Position numbers and translations under genes: made by a program. The notes under the pieces were generated by a model. The model saw nothing but the letters and a program-made list of their open reading frames with translations. It was not told the DNA's origin and searched no databases. Shown here one piece after another: positions 35,686-43,829 of a DNA stretch of 64,000 nucleotides; within the stretch, counting starts at the first letter, position 1, and each line of letters starts with the position of its first letter. Source of the stretch: Phaeodactylibacter xiamenensis (GTDB taxonomy: Bacteria; Bacteroidota; Bacteroidia; Chitinophagales; Saprospiraceae); the NCBI RefSeq assembly GCF_000759025.1, contig NZ_JPOS01000002.1, positions 108,436 through 172,435 on the forward strand, read 5' to 3'.

Positions 35686-36084
35686 ATGGGACTAAAAAAG
35701 CGGAGCAAGGTAAGCGCGGAATTCAGTATGTCATCGCTGACGGACATCATATTTCTGTTGCTGATCTTTTTCATGCTCACCTCCACGCTCGTACGCATTC
35801 AGCCCTTTGAGCTACCGAAGTCAGATTCCAAAACGGTAGCTTCAACTTCTATTGTGGTGACGCTGGAAAAGAACGGGCGCACCACTGTAAACAATAATGA
35901 GACGGCTGCCCGTAACCTGGAGCGTGCCTTGCGCATGGAAGTCCGAACCTCCGACAACCGCGACAATGCGGCCATTACCATCGTTGCGGAAATAGGCACG
36001 CCTTTTGACCGGGTTGTGGAGGTAATGGAAATCGCCAATCGGTTGAAAGTCAATGCGATTATTGCGACGGAGCCTCGATCATAA
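35686..36084 (+). CDS. exbD: ExbD/TolR family protein, copy 1
   Basis: A 132-aa protein with one N-terminal membrane helix preceded by KKRSKVSAEFSMSSLTDIIF, which carries the essential membrane Asp (in SLTDIIFLLLIFFML). The periplasmic domain follows (VVTLEKNGRTTVNNNET). It partners with ExbB in the proton-driven motor. It starts 11 bp after exbB and is 17 bp from a second ExbD gene. Confidence 0.93.
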   Translation: MGLKKRSKVSAEFSMSSLTDIIFLLLIFFMLTSTLVRIQPFELPKSDSKTVASTSIVVTLEKNGRTTVNNNETAARNLERALRMEVRTSDNRDNAAITIVAEIGTPFDRVVEVMEIANRLKVNAIIATEPRS

Positions 36085-36101
36085 GCTAAAAAAACGAAAG
36101 T

Positions 36102-36497
36102 ATGGGCATTAAAAAACGAAGTAAAGTTTCTGCGGAGTTTAGTATGTCTTCCCTGACGGATATTATTTTTCTGTTGCTGATTTTCTTTATGCTAACTTCT
36201 TCTCTTGTGGCGCCCAATGCCCTGAACTTGAAGTTGCCGAGCAGCTCCCGGAGCAGTAGCCCCAGCAGTGGGCAGGTGGAAGATGTGCGCATCAGCCGTT
36301 CAGGCAATTACTTTCTGGACAACCGCCGCCGGTCGCTGGGAGATATGGAGAATGAGATCCGGCGTATTTCCAGAAGCAGCAAGCCCAGTATTACCATTTC
36401 TCCGGAGAAAGGCACCCCGACTGAGCATGTCGTCGCTATTATGGATTTGGCGATGCGCTACAAAGTCAATGGCGTGCTGGCCACTGAAAAGGATTAG
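36102..36497 (+). CDS. exbD: ExbD/TolR family protein, copy 2
   Basis: A 131-aa paralogue of the previous gene with nearly the same first 30 residues (MGIKKRSKVSAEFSMSSLTD) but a different periplasmic part with a serine-rich linker (LPSSSRSSSPSSGQVED). Two ExbD proteins beside one ExbB suggest a mixed complex, as seen in other Bacteroidota operons. The membrane Asp is retained. Confidence 0.93.
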   Translation: MGIKKRSKVSAEFSMSSLTDIIFLLLIFFMLTSSLVAPNALNLKLPSSSRSSSPSSGQVEDVRISRSGNYFLDNRRRSLGDMENEIRRISRSSKPSITISPEKGTPTEHVVAIMDLAMRYKVNGVLATEKD

Positions 36498-36591
36498 ACG
36501 TTAAGTTTATGTGAATCCCGGCCTTCGGAAGAGGATTTGTGCAGAAAAGGCGTTAAGTTGAGTATACGCCAATGCTTAAAAGAAAAATACC

Positions 36592-37473
36592 ATGGCAGTA
36601 GATACCCGAGTAACCCAGGAAGACGAGCAGAATAAGAAACGTGGCATGATTGTCAGCGTTGCCGTGCACGTCGTACTTTTGATGCTGGCTGTTTTGCCCC
36701 TCTTGACCTTCCCGGACCCGCCTCCGGGGCAGGAAGGCATTTTGGTCAACCTTGGCTTACCGGATGTGGGCGAAGGCAGTGAAAACGCCGGCCCGGCTCC
36801 GGCGGTAGAGGAAGACCCGGTGGACGTCCCTCAAGAGGAGACCGCTCCTCCCCCACCCGCTGAATCCGAGCCTGAGCCGGAGCCCGAGCGTGAAGTCATC
36901 ACTGCAGATGACAGTGAAGTAGCCATTCAAAAAGAAAAAGACCGCAAGCGTAAGGAGCAGGAAGCCAGGGAACGCCGGGAGCGCGAGCAGGAAGAAGCCC
37001 GCAAACGTGCCGAGGCAGAGGCCCGCCGCAAAGCGGAAGAGGCTCAGCGCCAAAAAGAAGCCGAAGCAGCGAACCTGAAAGAATCTTTGGGCGGGCTGTT
37101 TGGTGATGGAGACGGCAAAGGCAATACCGGTACAGCAGGCAATCAGGGTGACCCAAATGGGGACCCGAATTCTGATATTCTGACAGGGATCAGCACGGGC
37201 TCAGGTACCGTTGGTGGCGGACTCGGCAGCCGCGGTGTAGCCCGCACCCACAAGCCACAGGATAACTCTCAGGAACAGGGCGTTGTGGTGGTGAAGGTCT
37301 GTGTGGACCGGTCCGGGAATGTAATTTCTGCGGATTTCACGCAGCGCGGTTCTACAGCGACCAGTTCCCGCCTCAAAAACCTAGCGATCAGCTCAGCCAA
37401 GCGCTGGCAATTCGCGCCCGGCCAGGTGGATAAGCAGTGTGGGACGATTACTTATAATTTTAGGGCGCAGTAA
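36592..37473 (+). CDS. TonB-like energy transducer
   Basis: A 293-aa protein. It has an N-terminal membrane helix (GMIVSVAVHVVLLMLAVLPLL) with the conserved His for proton coupling, a proline/glutamate-rich stretch (about 70-110), a long charged coiled coil of Lys/Glu/Arg/Ala (about 115-165), a glycine/asparagine-rich linker, and a C-terminal domain ending VVKVCVDRSGNVISADF ... AKRWQFAP. The C-terminal part is TonB-like, so it should contact outer-membrane receptors across the periplasm. Last gene of the ExbB-ExbD-ExbD operon. Confidence 0.85.
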   Translation: MAVDTRVTQEDEQNKKRGMIVSVAVHVVLLMLAVLPLLTFPDPPPGQEGILVNLGLPDVGEGSENAGPAPAVEEDPVDVPQEETAPPPPAESEPEPEPEREVITADDSEVAIQKEKDRKRKEQEARERREREQEEARKRAEAEARRKAEEAQRQKEAEAANLKESLGGLFGDGDGKGNTGTAGNQGDPNGDPNSDILTGISTGSGTVGGGLGSRGVARTHKPQDNSQEQGVVVVKVCVDRSGNVISADFTQRGSTATSSRLKNLAISSAKRWQFAPGQVDKQCGTITYNFRAQ

Positions 37474-37483
37474 GAGCTGCTTA

Positions 37484-37538
37484 CTTAACAAATACAATGC
37501 CCGGAATTCGTTGAATTCCGGGCATTGTATTTGTTAAG
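37484..37538. terminator. Perfect 26-bp hairpin terminator with 3-nt loop
   Basis: The 26-nt arm at 37484-37509 (CTTAACAAATACAA at its outer end, CCCGGAATTC at its inner end) is the exact reverse complement of 37513-37538, with only GTT between them. It lies 11 bp after the TonB-like stop codon. There is no classical T-run, but the 3' arm is T-rich. It should block or process transcripts from both sides. Confidence 0.85.
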
Positions 37539-37631
37539 CTACACGTTAATTTTATGTCAAGGTGCCCCAAACTCTGTGACGCACTAAGCCCCCCTGCGTT
37601 ATAAAGAGGTATCATCAAACGACACTTGTTT

Positions 37632-37787
37632 ATGACCAACCGTGAAATCCGTGGTATTGCCGGGCAGTTATGCTTAGTCTTGCTTTCTTTGCTGCCGATG
37701 TATGTTTGCGCTATGCAAGACCGTAATGATGCTCCTGAGGAGCAGTATGAACAACAGCTTGAATCTTCCCGCGATGAGCGCGCTTAA
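37632..37787 (+). CDS. Possible 51-aa secreted peptide
   Basis: A short open frame beginning MTNREIRGIAGQLCLVLLSL with a hydrophobic core and a small-residue region that could be a signal peptide (PMYVCAMQ), followed by an acidic/glutamine tail (DAPEEQYEQQLESSRDERA). There is no homologue I know and no clear ribosome site. It may be real or chance. Confidence 0.35.
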   Translation: MTNREIRGIAGQLCLVLLSLLPMYVCAMQDRNDAPEEQYEQQLESSRDERA

Positions 37788-37803
37788 TGCTGCTTTTACT
37801 TCG

Positions 37804-37811
37804 TACCTTTG
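37804..37811 (+). promoter_or_regulatory. -7 promoter element before the candidate RNA and folC
   Basis: TACCTTTG fits the TAnnTTTG consensus exactly. No good TTTG is found 19-21 nt upstream. Predicted start of transcription is about 37817-37819, at the foot of the candidate RNA's closing stem. Confidence 0.5.
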
Positions 37812-37815
37812 CCCC

Positions 37816-38014
37816 CCTATACTGACGATTAAGTGGTTTGCCACAGCAAACCTACTCAATGTCAGCATTTACGCAGGGAAGTGGCTTGCGCCTGTCCTGA
37901 CAAGCTACGCTTCGTCACGGGTCGATGTCGCAAATCCAAGATTCCAGACGATGGATGTCTGGACTGTAAGCCCGACATTTATCGTTCCCCGTGCTGGCCG
38001 TCAGCGCCAGTAGG
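37816..38014 (+). ncRNA. Candidate ~200-nt structured RNA upstream of folC (family unknown)
   Basis: The gene-free stretch 37540-38047 holds a region with strong pairing. A closing stem forms between 37816-37827 (CCTATACTGACG) and 37999-38014 (CGTCAG and TAGG around an internal bulge). Inside are a hairpin GGTTTGC-CACA-GCAAACC (37835-37852), a second arm GTCAG/CTGAC (37861-37901) with inner CAGG/CCTG, and a long arm built from CACGGG/CCCGTG (37916-37921 with 37988-37993), ATGTCG/CGACAT (37925-37930 with 37973-37978) and TCCAGAC-GATGGAT-GTCTGGA (37943-37963). A TACCTTTG promoter element lies just upstream. Open frames through it look non-coding. It could be an independent RNA or a folC leader. 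I do not recognise a known family; it is not a single long hairpin as 6S RNA would be. Pairing was found by eye and not scored. Confidence 0.4.
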
Positions 38015-38047
38015 TGACCACTTCGTATTGCGTGTAATCCAACTCTT

Positions 38048-39340
38048 ATGGCAAAGCGGACTTACCCTGAAACTTTAGCTTTTCTTTTTGAGCAACTGCC
38101 CATGTTCCAGCGGGTGGGGCCCATGGCTTTCAAAAAAGACCTGACCAATATCAGGGCACTTTGTGAAGCCCTGGGGCAACCACATGAGCGACTGCGGGCC
38201 ATTCACATCGCCGGCACGAACGGAAAGGGGTCTACTGCGCATATGCTGGCATCGGTATTGCAGGCAGCCGGGCTCAAAGTCGGGCTTTATACTTCCCCTC
38301 ACTACCGCGATTTTCGTGAGCGGATAAAAATTAACGGGGAACTGATGCCCGAAGAGGCAGTGGTGGATTTTGTGGAACAGTATGAAACGCTTTTTCAGAC
38401 CATTAAGCCTTCCTTTTTTGAAATTACGGTAGCTATGGCATTCGACTATTTTGCGAAGGAGCAGGTCGACTGGGCAGTAGTGGAAGTTGGCATGGGCGGG
38501 CGTCTGGACTCTACTAATATCCTGATGCCGGAGCTGTGCGTTATTACGAATATCAGCTATGACCACATGCAATTTCTTGGAGAGACCCTGCCGGAAATTG
38601 CCGGGGAAAAGGCAGGCATTATCAAGCCGGGGATACCGGTAGTGATTAGCGAGACGCAGGAGGAGACACAGGAGGTTTTTCTCAAAAAGGCCGCAGAGGA
38701 GAGTGCGCCAATCATTTTTGCGGACCAGCATTACGAAGCACGTTTAGTTCAATCCGGATTTGAAGTAAGTCACTACGATATTTATAAGAAGGGTACTCTG
38801 CACCTGGAGCAACTGGAACTGAACGCCTACGGCGACTACCAGCGAAAAAACTTACAAGCCGTGCTGCAGGCTATAGAGTGGCTTCACCCCAAACAGCCGG
38901 TTTCAGAAACTAACCTTCGGACCGGGCTCCGGGAGCTTCGGACAAGCACCCGCTTCATTGGCAGGTGGCAGGTTTTGGGCAAAGCGCCCCTGATACTTTG
39001 CGATAGCGCACATAACGAAGCCGGAATTTCCCTGGCTATGCAGGAGCTCAACCGCTTGTCCTTTGAACGGTTGCATATAGTTTATGGCATGGTCAGTGAT
39101 AAAGATCCCGAAAAAGTCTTGCGGCTATTACCCAGGGAAGCTACCTATTATTTTGCGCGCCCTGACATACCACGTGGACTGGAAGCGGAGAAATTGGCGC
39201 AGGTCGCTCAACGCCTTAGCCTCAAAGGCTTAGTGTACCCGAGCGTGAATGAAGCCCTCGAAGCAGCCCGCAATAAGGCAGGCGCCGACGATTTGATTTA
39301 TGTAGGCGGCAGCATCTTCGTGGTAGCAGAAGTGGTTTAA
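38048..39340 (+). CDS. folC: Bifunctional folylpolyglutamate/dihydrofolate synthase
   Basis: A 430-aa Mur-ligase-like enzyme that adds glutamate to dihydropteroate and folates. Motifs: IHIAGTNGKGSTAHMLASVL (P-loop), YTSPHYRDFRERIKING, EVGMGGRLDSTNI, ITNISYDHMQFLGETLPEIA and AGEKAGIIKPGIPVV, with the DSAHNEAG motif in the C-terminal domain. Length is normal. The 3' end overlaps the convergent YihY gene by 4 bp. A candidate structured RNA lies directly upstream. Confidence 0.95.
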   Translation: MAKRTYPETLAFLFEQLPMFQRVGPMAFKKDLTNIRALCEALGQPHERLRAIHIAGTNGKGSTAHMLASVLQAAGLKVGLYTSPHYRDFRERIKINGELMPEEAVVDFVEQYETLFQTIKPSFFEITVAMAFDYFAKEQVDWAVVEVGMGGRLDSTNILMPELCVITNISYDHMQFLGETLPEIAGEKAGIIKPGIPVVISETQEETQEVFLKKAAEESAPIIFADQHYEARLVQSGFEVSHYDIYKKGTLHLEQLELNAYGDYQRKNLQAVLQAIEWLHPKQPVSETNLRTGLRELRTSTRFIGRWQVLGKAPLILCDSAHNEAGISLAMQELNRLSFERLHIVYGMVSDKDPEKVLRLLPREATYYFARPDIPRGLEAEKLAQVAQRLSLKGLVYPSVNEALEAARNKAGADDLIYVGGSIFVVAEVV

Positions 39341-40260
39341 TCTTCTTCAATCTTTTCGTAACGTACACGTACAGCGTAATCGGTTGTTTCGAGCTTCCCG
39401 CGTTTCTTTTCGGCATAAACAGCAGTAAAGATACCACCAAAGAGTAAGATTAAGGACGCGTAAAAGACCCACAGCATAATCACCATCACGGAACTGGCAG
39501 CGTCGTAGAGGTCGGTGGTCTGAGACTGTTCTATGTAGAAGCTGATGCCGTAGCGGCCAATGCCGAAAAGAACGGTGGTCAAGAGAGCGCCAACGATTGT
39601 ATCCCGCCACTTTAAGCGTGCATCGGGCAGGTAGCGGAACAGCAAGGTGAATAACACACTGACTACCACTATAGGCAGAGCGACGGAAGCGACCTTGGTA
39701 ATGAGCAGGGAAATTTCCGGGATAAAACGCCCGAGGTAGCCGCTCAAAGCATCCAATAGCGTTTCGATGACAAGTGATACCAAGAGAATGAAGCCAATGC
39801 TCAACAGCAAGGCAAAAGAAGTCAGCCGGTCGAAGAGCATTTTGAGCAAACCGGCTTTATCTGGCTTAGGCTGTACTCCATACATTCGATTGAGCGCGCG
39901 CTGAATCGTCGCAAAAACCGTAGTGGAAGTAAACAGCAACGCTCCTATACTCACTGCGGAGGTGACCCAGCTTCCCTGAAACAGCCCGATCTGATCTAAG
40001 GTAGTCGCCAGCTGCGCGGCACTGTCCTGCCCCACAATCTCAGCAATTTCTCCAAAAATGGTCTTCCGGATCGCGTTGCGGTCGTAGAACACCGTTGTGG
40101 AGTAAATGATGACCATCAGCATAGGCGGCAGAGAGAAAATGGTGTAATAAGAAAGACTTGCGGCGTAGGTGAAAGCCTCCCTTTCGGCGAAGCGCTGAAC
40201 TGTTGTCTTGAGGATTTGAAAGTAAAACTGACCCTTTGATTTGAGTTGGTCAATGCTCAT
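39337..40260 (-). CDS. YihY/BrkB-family inner membrane protein
   Basis: A 307-aa polytopic protein with family marks FAEREAFTYAASLSYYTIFSLPPML, the region GSWVTSAVSIGALLFTSTTVFATIQ, and LFRYLPDARLKWRDTIVGALLTT, with about six transmembrane helices and a charged tail. The family was once called ribonuclease BN; its function is unknown. Last gene of a run of three overlapping genes with 4-8 bp overlaps. Confidence 0.9.
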   Translation of the reverse strand: MSIDQLKSKGQFYFQILKTTVQRFAEREAFTYAASLSYYTIFSLPPMLMVIIYSTTVFYDRNAIRKTIFGEIAEIVGQDSAAQLATTLDQIGLFQGSWVTSAVSIGALLFTSTTVFATIQRALNRMYGVQPKPDKAGLLKMLFDRLTSFALLLSIGFILLVSLVIETLLDALSGYLGRFIPEISLLITKVASVALPIVVVSVLFTLLFRYLPDARLKWRDTIVGALLTTVLFGIGRYGISFYIEQSQTTDLYDAASSVMVIMLWVFYASLILLFGGIFTAVYAEKKRGKLETTDYAVRVRYEKIEED

Positions 40261-40589
40261 GATGATGGCGGTTGTTGTTCTTCTGCCGGTGGTGTGTAAT
40301 GCTCATTTACCTTTTCCAGCATTTGCTCCAGAAACAACAGCCAGGAAGGTTTATCAGCACTTGCCGCACTTTCTCTGTAAAGCATTGATGCCAATCCTCC
40401 GGCTCCCAGCGGGATGAGAATTTTGCGGATGATATTGCTCTTGACGGTTGCCTCTGTGTTTTTGAAACCCGCCCCGATAGCCTGACGCGTCACTTTCATC
40501 TCCAGCTTAAGGAGTTCCTTCCGGCGGCGAAGGTCTGAAAGGCTATTAATTTGGCGGTTAGGTTTTTCGTGTTCCATAGGGCTAATCAT
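40257..40589 (-). CDS. Small protein of unknown function in YihY operon
   Basis: A 110-aa protein. The N-terminal half is basic and helical (NSLSDLRRRKELLKLEMKVT), followed by a moderately hydrophobic segment (ILIPLGAGGLASMLYRES) and a proline-rich tail (EHYTPPAEEQQPPSS). Overlaps the upstream holin-X-like gene by 8 bp and yihY by 4 bp, so translation is probably coupled. No family recognised. Confidence 0.75.
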   Translation of the reverse strand: MISPMEHEKPNRQINSLSDLRRRKELLKLEMKVTRQAIGAGFKNTEATVKSNIIRKILIPLGAGGLASMLYRESAASADKPSWLLFLEQMLEKVNEHYTPPAEEQQPPSS

Positions 40590-40938
40590 TTTGGAAGAAT
40601 ACTTTAATAATCCGGCTCAGTATAGGATTGGTAATGAGGATCCTGCGGAAAATCAACAAGAACAAAGTGAGCACCGCATACCCCCCACTTACCGCGAGGA
40701 ATGCCCTTGGGTAAGACCCCCACTCCTCGCCCCAGTAAATGCCGAGCGCCAGAGAGGCAAACATCAGAATCATGAGAAAGAGCAGAGCGAGCACAAATAT
40801 GGTGATCGCCAGGGACAGGCTTCGGGAGACCCGCTCTGCCATGTCCAGCTTGAAGTATTCCAGCTGCTGTTGAAAATAAGCTTTGGAGTAACCGTAGACT
40901 TCTCCCACGGCCTCAGAAATGGAATCCGTTGGTTTCAT
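40582..40938 (-). CDS. Phage-holin/holin-X-like membrane protein
   Basis: A 118-aa protein: a helical amphipathic N terminus (AYFQQQLEYFKLDMAERVSR) then two transmembrane segments (LSLAITIFVLALLFLMILMF and AFLAVSGGYAVLTLFLLIFR). This layout fits the holin-X (phage_holin_3_6) superfamily, which in non-phage contexts is found in small envelope operons beside YtxH-like and YihY genes. There is no other phage gene here. Confidence 0.8.
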   Translation of the reverse strand: MKPTDSISEAVGEVYGYSKAYFQQQLEYFKLDMAERVSRSLSLAITIFVLALLFLMILMFASLALGIYWGEEWGSYPRAFLAVSGGYAVLTLFLLIFRRILITNPILSRIIKVFFQND

Positions 40939-41139
40939 ATTGCTTTTGTACTAATGAGGTGCAATCGTGTGGACATCCAATTTACAAAAAATGGGCAATT
41001 GGAGCGGTCCCATTTGCCCATCCTGATTACTAAGGCTTTGGTCAGCCTGTCATATTAAGGCTTCTCAGCAGGTTTCAGGCTTTAAGAATGTGCAGGAGCA
41101 CAAAGCAGTAAGTATTGTGGTTCCTGATCGGTGTATTCG

Positions 41140-41568
41140 TTATCGGCTTCCGTTTTGCTTACTCAGTTCTCTTGCTTTACGCTGTATATTGTCGATAGCG
41201 TAGTTGATGCCAGCCTGAAAGTCTTCACTTGCACCTTCTACATTAGATGCAGTACGCTGGAACTGATGCTTTAGCGTATCTCCGGTTTTGCTCAGGTAAT
41301 CACGGCTTTGCTCGTAAGCCTGATTGAGGTTGGAGGACAGCCGGTTGGTCTGATCATTCAGCTTAGCGGATAATTCTCCTGCCTGGCGATTTAGGTTTTC
41401 TGAAATTTGATCAGCCTGCTCTTTAGCGATCTTGCCATATTCGTTGGCTTTATCGGCTGCCTCAGAACGTACTTCGCGTCCTTTGTCACTGTTTAGCCAG
41501 TAACCGAGTGCTCCACCGGCGATCAATCCTAATCCTAATGCTATCTTTTCTTTAGTTGACTTTTCCAT
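41140..41568 (-). CDS. YtxH-domain protein
   Basis: A 142-aa protein with an N-terminal membrane segment of the YtxH type (KEKIALGLGLIAGGALGYWL followed by NSDKGREVRSE) and a long coiled-coil of heptad-like repeats (AGELSAKLNDQTNRLSSNLN). YtxH proteins are general-stress proteins of unknown mechanism. Start chosen at 41568 (MEKSTKEK). Divergent from the XRE regulator gene, which could control it (inference). Confidence 0.85.
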   Translation of the reverse strand: MEKSTKEKIALGLGLIAGGALGYWLNSDKGREVRSEAADKANEYGKIAKEQADQISENLNRQAGELSAKLNDQTNRLSSNLNQAYEQSRDYLSKTGDTLKHQFQRTASNVEGASEDFQAGINYAIDNIQRKARELSKQNGSR

Positions 41569-41737
41569 CTTACAGATTTTTGGTTTGTAATTAGTTTTAC
41601 TCTTTTCTACATAATAAAAACAACGAAATCCTGGCGTACGTTCACTTTTTATCAACTAAATGAGAAAAAAAAACACATTTTGCGGATTATTTTTTCATTT
41701 TTGATTTAATTCGTCTTCTGAAAAGAAATTTTGGTCA

Positions 41738-42259
41738 ATGGAAATAGAAAACCACTTATCCAGGAATATACGGTTTCTTCGCAAGGCACGGCACTGGAGC
41801 CAGGAAGAGCTCGCCTATCAGCTGCAAATTAAGCGGAGCAATATTGCCGCATACGAAAGTAAGAATGTGGAGCCCCGTCTGGGTCTTATATTAAGGATGG
41901 CTAAACTTTTCGATGTAAATATGGCAGAGCTGATACACACCGATATTGGGCTCAACGGTGGGGTCCGTCAGGCTTTTCAGCAGCCAGAGCCCGATAATAC
42001 ACCGCCACTTTTCTCTGCAGCCCTAAGCGGGCAGATTTCAGCCGAAGCACTTGACAGCTTTGTGGAACAATCACTGAGCGTGCGCAAAATGCTGGAGGGG
42101 TTCAAGATATTTTATGAATACAAAAAGGAAGCGGGCACTACTGACCCCAATGCAGGAAGCGCTGTGGATATTGATAATTTTCTTGACCTTATTGGGCACA
42201 TGATCAAACTCAATGAGTCACTGATCGATCTTTTGCGGCAGAACGACGCAGAGGAGTAG
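41738..42259 (+). CDS. XRE-family transcriptional regulator
   Basis: A 173-aa protein with a helix-turn-helix at residues about 8-60 (LSRNIRFLRKARHWSQEELA, IKRSNIAAYESKNVEPRLGL) and a C-terminal region (FVEQSLSVRKMLEGFKIFYE) that is mostly helical and may mediate dimerisation. The target is unknown; the divergent YtxH gene starts about 170 bp away and is the nearest candidate. Confidence 0.88.
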   Translation: MEIENHLSRNIRFLRKARHWSQEELAYQLQIKRSNIAAYESKNVEPRLGLILRMAKLFDVNMAELIHTDIGLNGGVRQAFQQPEPDNTPPLFSAALSGQISAEALDSFVEQSLSVRKMLEGFKIFYEYKKEAGTTDPNAGSAVDIDNFLDLIGHMIKLNESLIDLLRQNDAEE

Positions 42260-42431
42260 CGCTCCATTCACAAAAAATGATTAAATAAAATCATTTTAAT
42301 CCTATTTAGTCACTGACCGTGTTTTTCTTTAACCAAAATCCTTGAAAACGCTGGATTTCAGACTTTGGCATGGCTTTTGAACTATTATCTGTGTATTTAA
42401 TCAACAATAGATCATTAACCAAACTAAATAT

Positions 42432-42959
42432 ATGTCAACCTTAGAATTCAGTCAAGCATTTAATGGATTAGAAAGTATTCTGTTCTCTTTTGCGATGAAG
42501 CTGACCCGGAACCGGGAAGACGCAAAAGACCTGATGCAGGAAACTGCCATGCGTGCCTACAGGCACCGCGAGAAGTTTACGGTCGGCACAAATTTTAAGA
42601 GCTGGTGCTCTACCATCATGCGCAATACCTTTATTAATCAGTACCGCAAGAAAAAATTGCGCCGCAATGTGAATGAGCCGATTGAGAGCTTTTTGTTTGC
42701 GGTAGAGAACAAGAATGTCATTCCCAACCGAGGCGAGATGAACATCCGCATGAAAGAGTATAAAACCATCTTCGGCGATATTGGAAAAATTTATAGTGTC
42801 CCGTTCCTGATGTTTTACAAGGGCTATGAGTACAAGGAAATTGCCAGCCACCTTGAAATCCCAATTGGCACGGTGAAAAGCCGGATCTTCCTGGCGCGGA
42901 AGAAACTCAGAGACCTGATCAAAGAGCGCTACGGCGTCCGTCCGGACCATAATGGTTAA
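42432..42959 (+). CDS. ECF-type RNA polymerase sigma factor
   Basis: A 175-aa sigma factor. Region 2 contains LFSFAMKLTRNREDAKDLMQ and FKSWCSTIMRNTFINQYRKK; region 4 contains YKGYEYKEIASHLEIPIGTV and KSRIFLARKKLRDLI. No anti-sigma gene is adjacent; the next gene codes for a lipoprotein. Bacteroidota carry many such factors, often without a cognate anti-sigma. Confidence 0.93.
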   Translation: MSTLEFSQAFNGLESILFSFAMKLTRNREDAKDLMQETAMRAYRHREKFTVGTNFKSWCSTIMRNTFINQYRKKKLRRNVNEPIESFLFAVENKNVIPNRGEMNIRMKEYKTIFGDIGKIYSVPFLMFYKGYEYKEIASHLEIPIGTVKSRIFLARKKLRDLIKERYGVRPDHNG

Positions 42960-43085
42960 TGTTTGACGATGCCCATTTACCGATGAAGACAAAAAACAAC
43001 CCCAATTAACCCTTGAAAGATCACAATGATGACAAATGGGCATTGCTTCGGCAGTGCCCATTCTTTTTTTATATAAAACCAACAT

Positions 43086-43763
43086 ATGAGAACCATAAAT
43101 TCTATTGTAACCTGCCTGTTAACTACCCTGTTTCTAGCCACCCTAAGCAACTGTGGATACGAAGCCAATGAAGGCGCGACAAACCAAACGGTAGCAGAAG
43201 CCGCCGATAGCATTTCCCCACCGGCTGACGAAACTGATGGTGCGGATAATGTCGAAGGCTACCACACGGTACAAATGTCTACGGTTTATAAAGATCTTAT
43301 GCCGGTACCGGAAGCCGTTATGGAAGGGGAAAACACTTATGCCGCCTACTACCCCGGCGAAGCTGTTTTTGATTTTTCACCAGACCGATATGTTTTCCGA
43401 TATCTGATTCCTGATAAAAACGTGGATGGAGACCTCCTCAACCAACAGGAAAGGCAGCCCCCGCTTTTCAACACTTCCTGCGCCCGGGCTGAAGTGCCTT
43501 TGGAGTGTTCTAATTCCGCTTACCTCGCTTACAACGATGCTCAGGAAACTCCTTTGAACCGGATCGTTTACGCTTACATTACCCTGAATGAAAACGGGGA
43601 ACTGGAAAGAATAGACCACATCCAACCTGCCAATAATGCCGCCTGTGGCCCATGCAGAGTGAAAGCGCAGGCTTACCTGGAAAATCTGCCTGAGTGGGAA
43701 CCGGCCTACTTTTTTAATGGTTCAGCGGTAAAGGCGCAGCTGATCCTGCCGGTCAAAATTTAA
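43086..43763 (+). CDS. Putative lipoprotein with TonB-like C terminus
   Basis: A 225-aa protein with a lipoprotein signal peptide ending in the lipobox LSNC (LLTTLFLATLSNCGYE), then an acidic spacer (ADSISPPADETDGADNVE). The last ~90 residues show an IVYAYITLNENGELERIDHI ... LENLPEWEPAYFFNGSAVKAQL pattern resembling the TonB C-terminal domain found in many Bacteroidota lipoproteins. Role unknown. Confidence 0.72.
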   Translation: MRTINSIVTCLLTTLFLATLSNCGYEANEGATNQTVAEAADSISPPADETDGADNVEGYHTVQMSTVYKDLMPVPEAVMEGENTYAAYYPGEAVFDFSPDRYVFRYLIPDKNVDGDLLNQQERQPPLFNTSCARAEVPLECSNSAYLAYNDAQETPLNRIVYAYITLNENGELERIDHIQPANNAACGPCRVKAQAYLENLPEWEPAYFFNGSAVKAQLILPVKI

Positions 43764-43794
43764 ACCTGGCAAATCAAAGCTCAAAATTCAAGTG

Positions 43795-43829
43795 GCCCTT
43801 CGAAGGATATCCGAAGGGCTCTTTTTTTT
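43795..43829. terminator. Shared terminator of lipoprotein and AI-2E permease genes
   Basis: GCCCTTCG (43795-43802) pairs with CGAAGGGC (43812-43819), followed by a T-run to 43829. The minus-strand gene's stop lies on the other edge of the T-run. A classical rho-independent terminator for the plus-strand gene. Confidence 0.85.

Noticed and set aside
37816..38014. Candidate RNA as 6S RNA
   Set aside because: 6S RNA is one long irregular hairpin with a central bubble; this region folds into several arms inside a closing stem.
37833..38078. 81-aa cysteine-rich open frame upstream of folC
   Set aside because: It runs through the paired elements of the candidate RNA and past the folC start with no family pattern.
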